Shown piece after piece: positions 6,143 to 6,406 of a stretch of DNA of 6,406 nt. Each line of letters begins with the position of its first letter. Positions within the stretch are counted from its first letter, which is position 1. The position numbers and the translations under genes were made by a program. The stretch is from positions 2,358-8,763 of the forward strand of contig JAGRKR010000310.1 in assembly GCA_020442225.1 (NCBI GenBank). The letters run 5' to 3'. The notes beneath the pieces are model-generated. The model saw only the letters and a list, made by a program, of their open reading frames with translations, was not told where the DNA came from and searched no databases. The DNA comes from Hyphomicrobiaceae bacterium (GTDB lineage Bacteria; Pseudomonadota; Alphaproteobacteria; Rhizobiales; Hyphomicrobiaceae).

Positions 6143-6406
6143 TCAGGTATTCATGGAGGAGAAGAACTCGCCGTTGCTCTTGGTCTGGCGCAGCTTGTCG
6201 ACGAGGAACTCGATCGCATCCATCGTGCCCATGGGGTTGAGGATGCGGCGGAGCACGTACATCTTCTTGAGCTGATCCTTGGGAACCAGGAGCTCTTCCT
6301 TGCGGGTGCCGGACTTGGCGATGTCGATGGCCGGGAAGACCCGCTTGTCCGAGACCTTGCGATCGAGCACGACCTCGCAGTTGCCGGTGCCCTTGAACTC
6401 CTCGAA
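6143..6406 (-). CDS. rho: Transcription termination factor Rho, C-terminal fragment (cut by window end)
   Basis: The last 87 codons of rho. The 5' part is outside the window, and the frame runs into the right edge. Rho is the hexameric RNA helicase that ends transcription of untranslated RNA. The fragment opens with [11 protein letters not shown] and continues with KRVFPAID (21-28) and SGTRKEELL (32-40). The two arginines R22 and R35 are spaced like Arg353 and Arg366 of E. coli Rho; the latter is the family's arginine finger for ATP hydrolysis at the subunit interface. It ends with [20 protein letters not shown] and a short tail SSMNT, which is a complete normal C-terminus. An internal GTG at 6370 is not the start, because the conserved sequence continues upstream of it. 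Rho next to mnmE is a common alphaproteobacterial order. Confidence 0.96.
   Translation of the reverse strand, partial: FEEFKGTGNCEVVLDRKVSDKRVFPAIDIAKSGTRKEELLVPKDQLKKMYVLRRILNPMGTMDAIEFLVDKLRQTKSNGEFFSSMNT

Overview
This window looks like a conserved, origin-proximal chromosome segment of a GC-rich alphaproteobacterium, with no mobile or accessory DNA visible. Genes rho, mnmE, mnmG, rsmG, parA and parB run in that order on the minus strand, and two perfect 16-bp parS centromere sites lie among them. This order is typical of alphaproteobacterial chromosomes and fits Rhizobiales-type genomes. I do not assign a genus. The lineage call is inference from gene order, base composition and protein style.

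Layout from left to right: the last 33 codons of an endonuclease III gene (nth, plus strand, cut by the window edge) converge on parB with only 17 bp between the stops. ParB (293 aa), ParA (277 aa, GTG start), RsmG (225 aa) and MnmG (623 aa) follow on the minus strand. They are tightly packed: mnmG and rsmG overlap by 4 bp (ATGA), rsmG and parA are 4 bp apart, and parA and parB are 50 bp apart. A 316-bp non-coding stretch (4437-4752) follows, holding the second parS, a candidate sigma70-type promoter for the mnmG-rsmG-parA-parB unit and a run of nine C. Beyond it are mnmE (451 aa) and, 34 bp further, the last 87 codons of rho, cut by the right edge.

The genes fall into two functional groups. 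MnmE and MnmG together modify the wobble uridine of certain tRNAs, and RsmG methylates 16S rRNA, so these three tune decoding. ParA, ParB and parS form the chromosome partition system. One parS is embedded in the rsmG reading frame, where it is read as Val-Ser-Arg-Glu-Thr. The other sits upstream of the operon that encodes ParA and ParB, so ParB loading could in principle affect its own expression.

I found no convincing undescribed system. The points most worth a second look are the parS placement, a 66-bp patch inside rsmG with near-consensus DnaA boxes and three GANTC sites, and the C9 tract in the probable mnmG leader.
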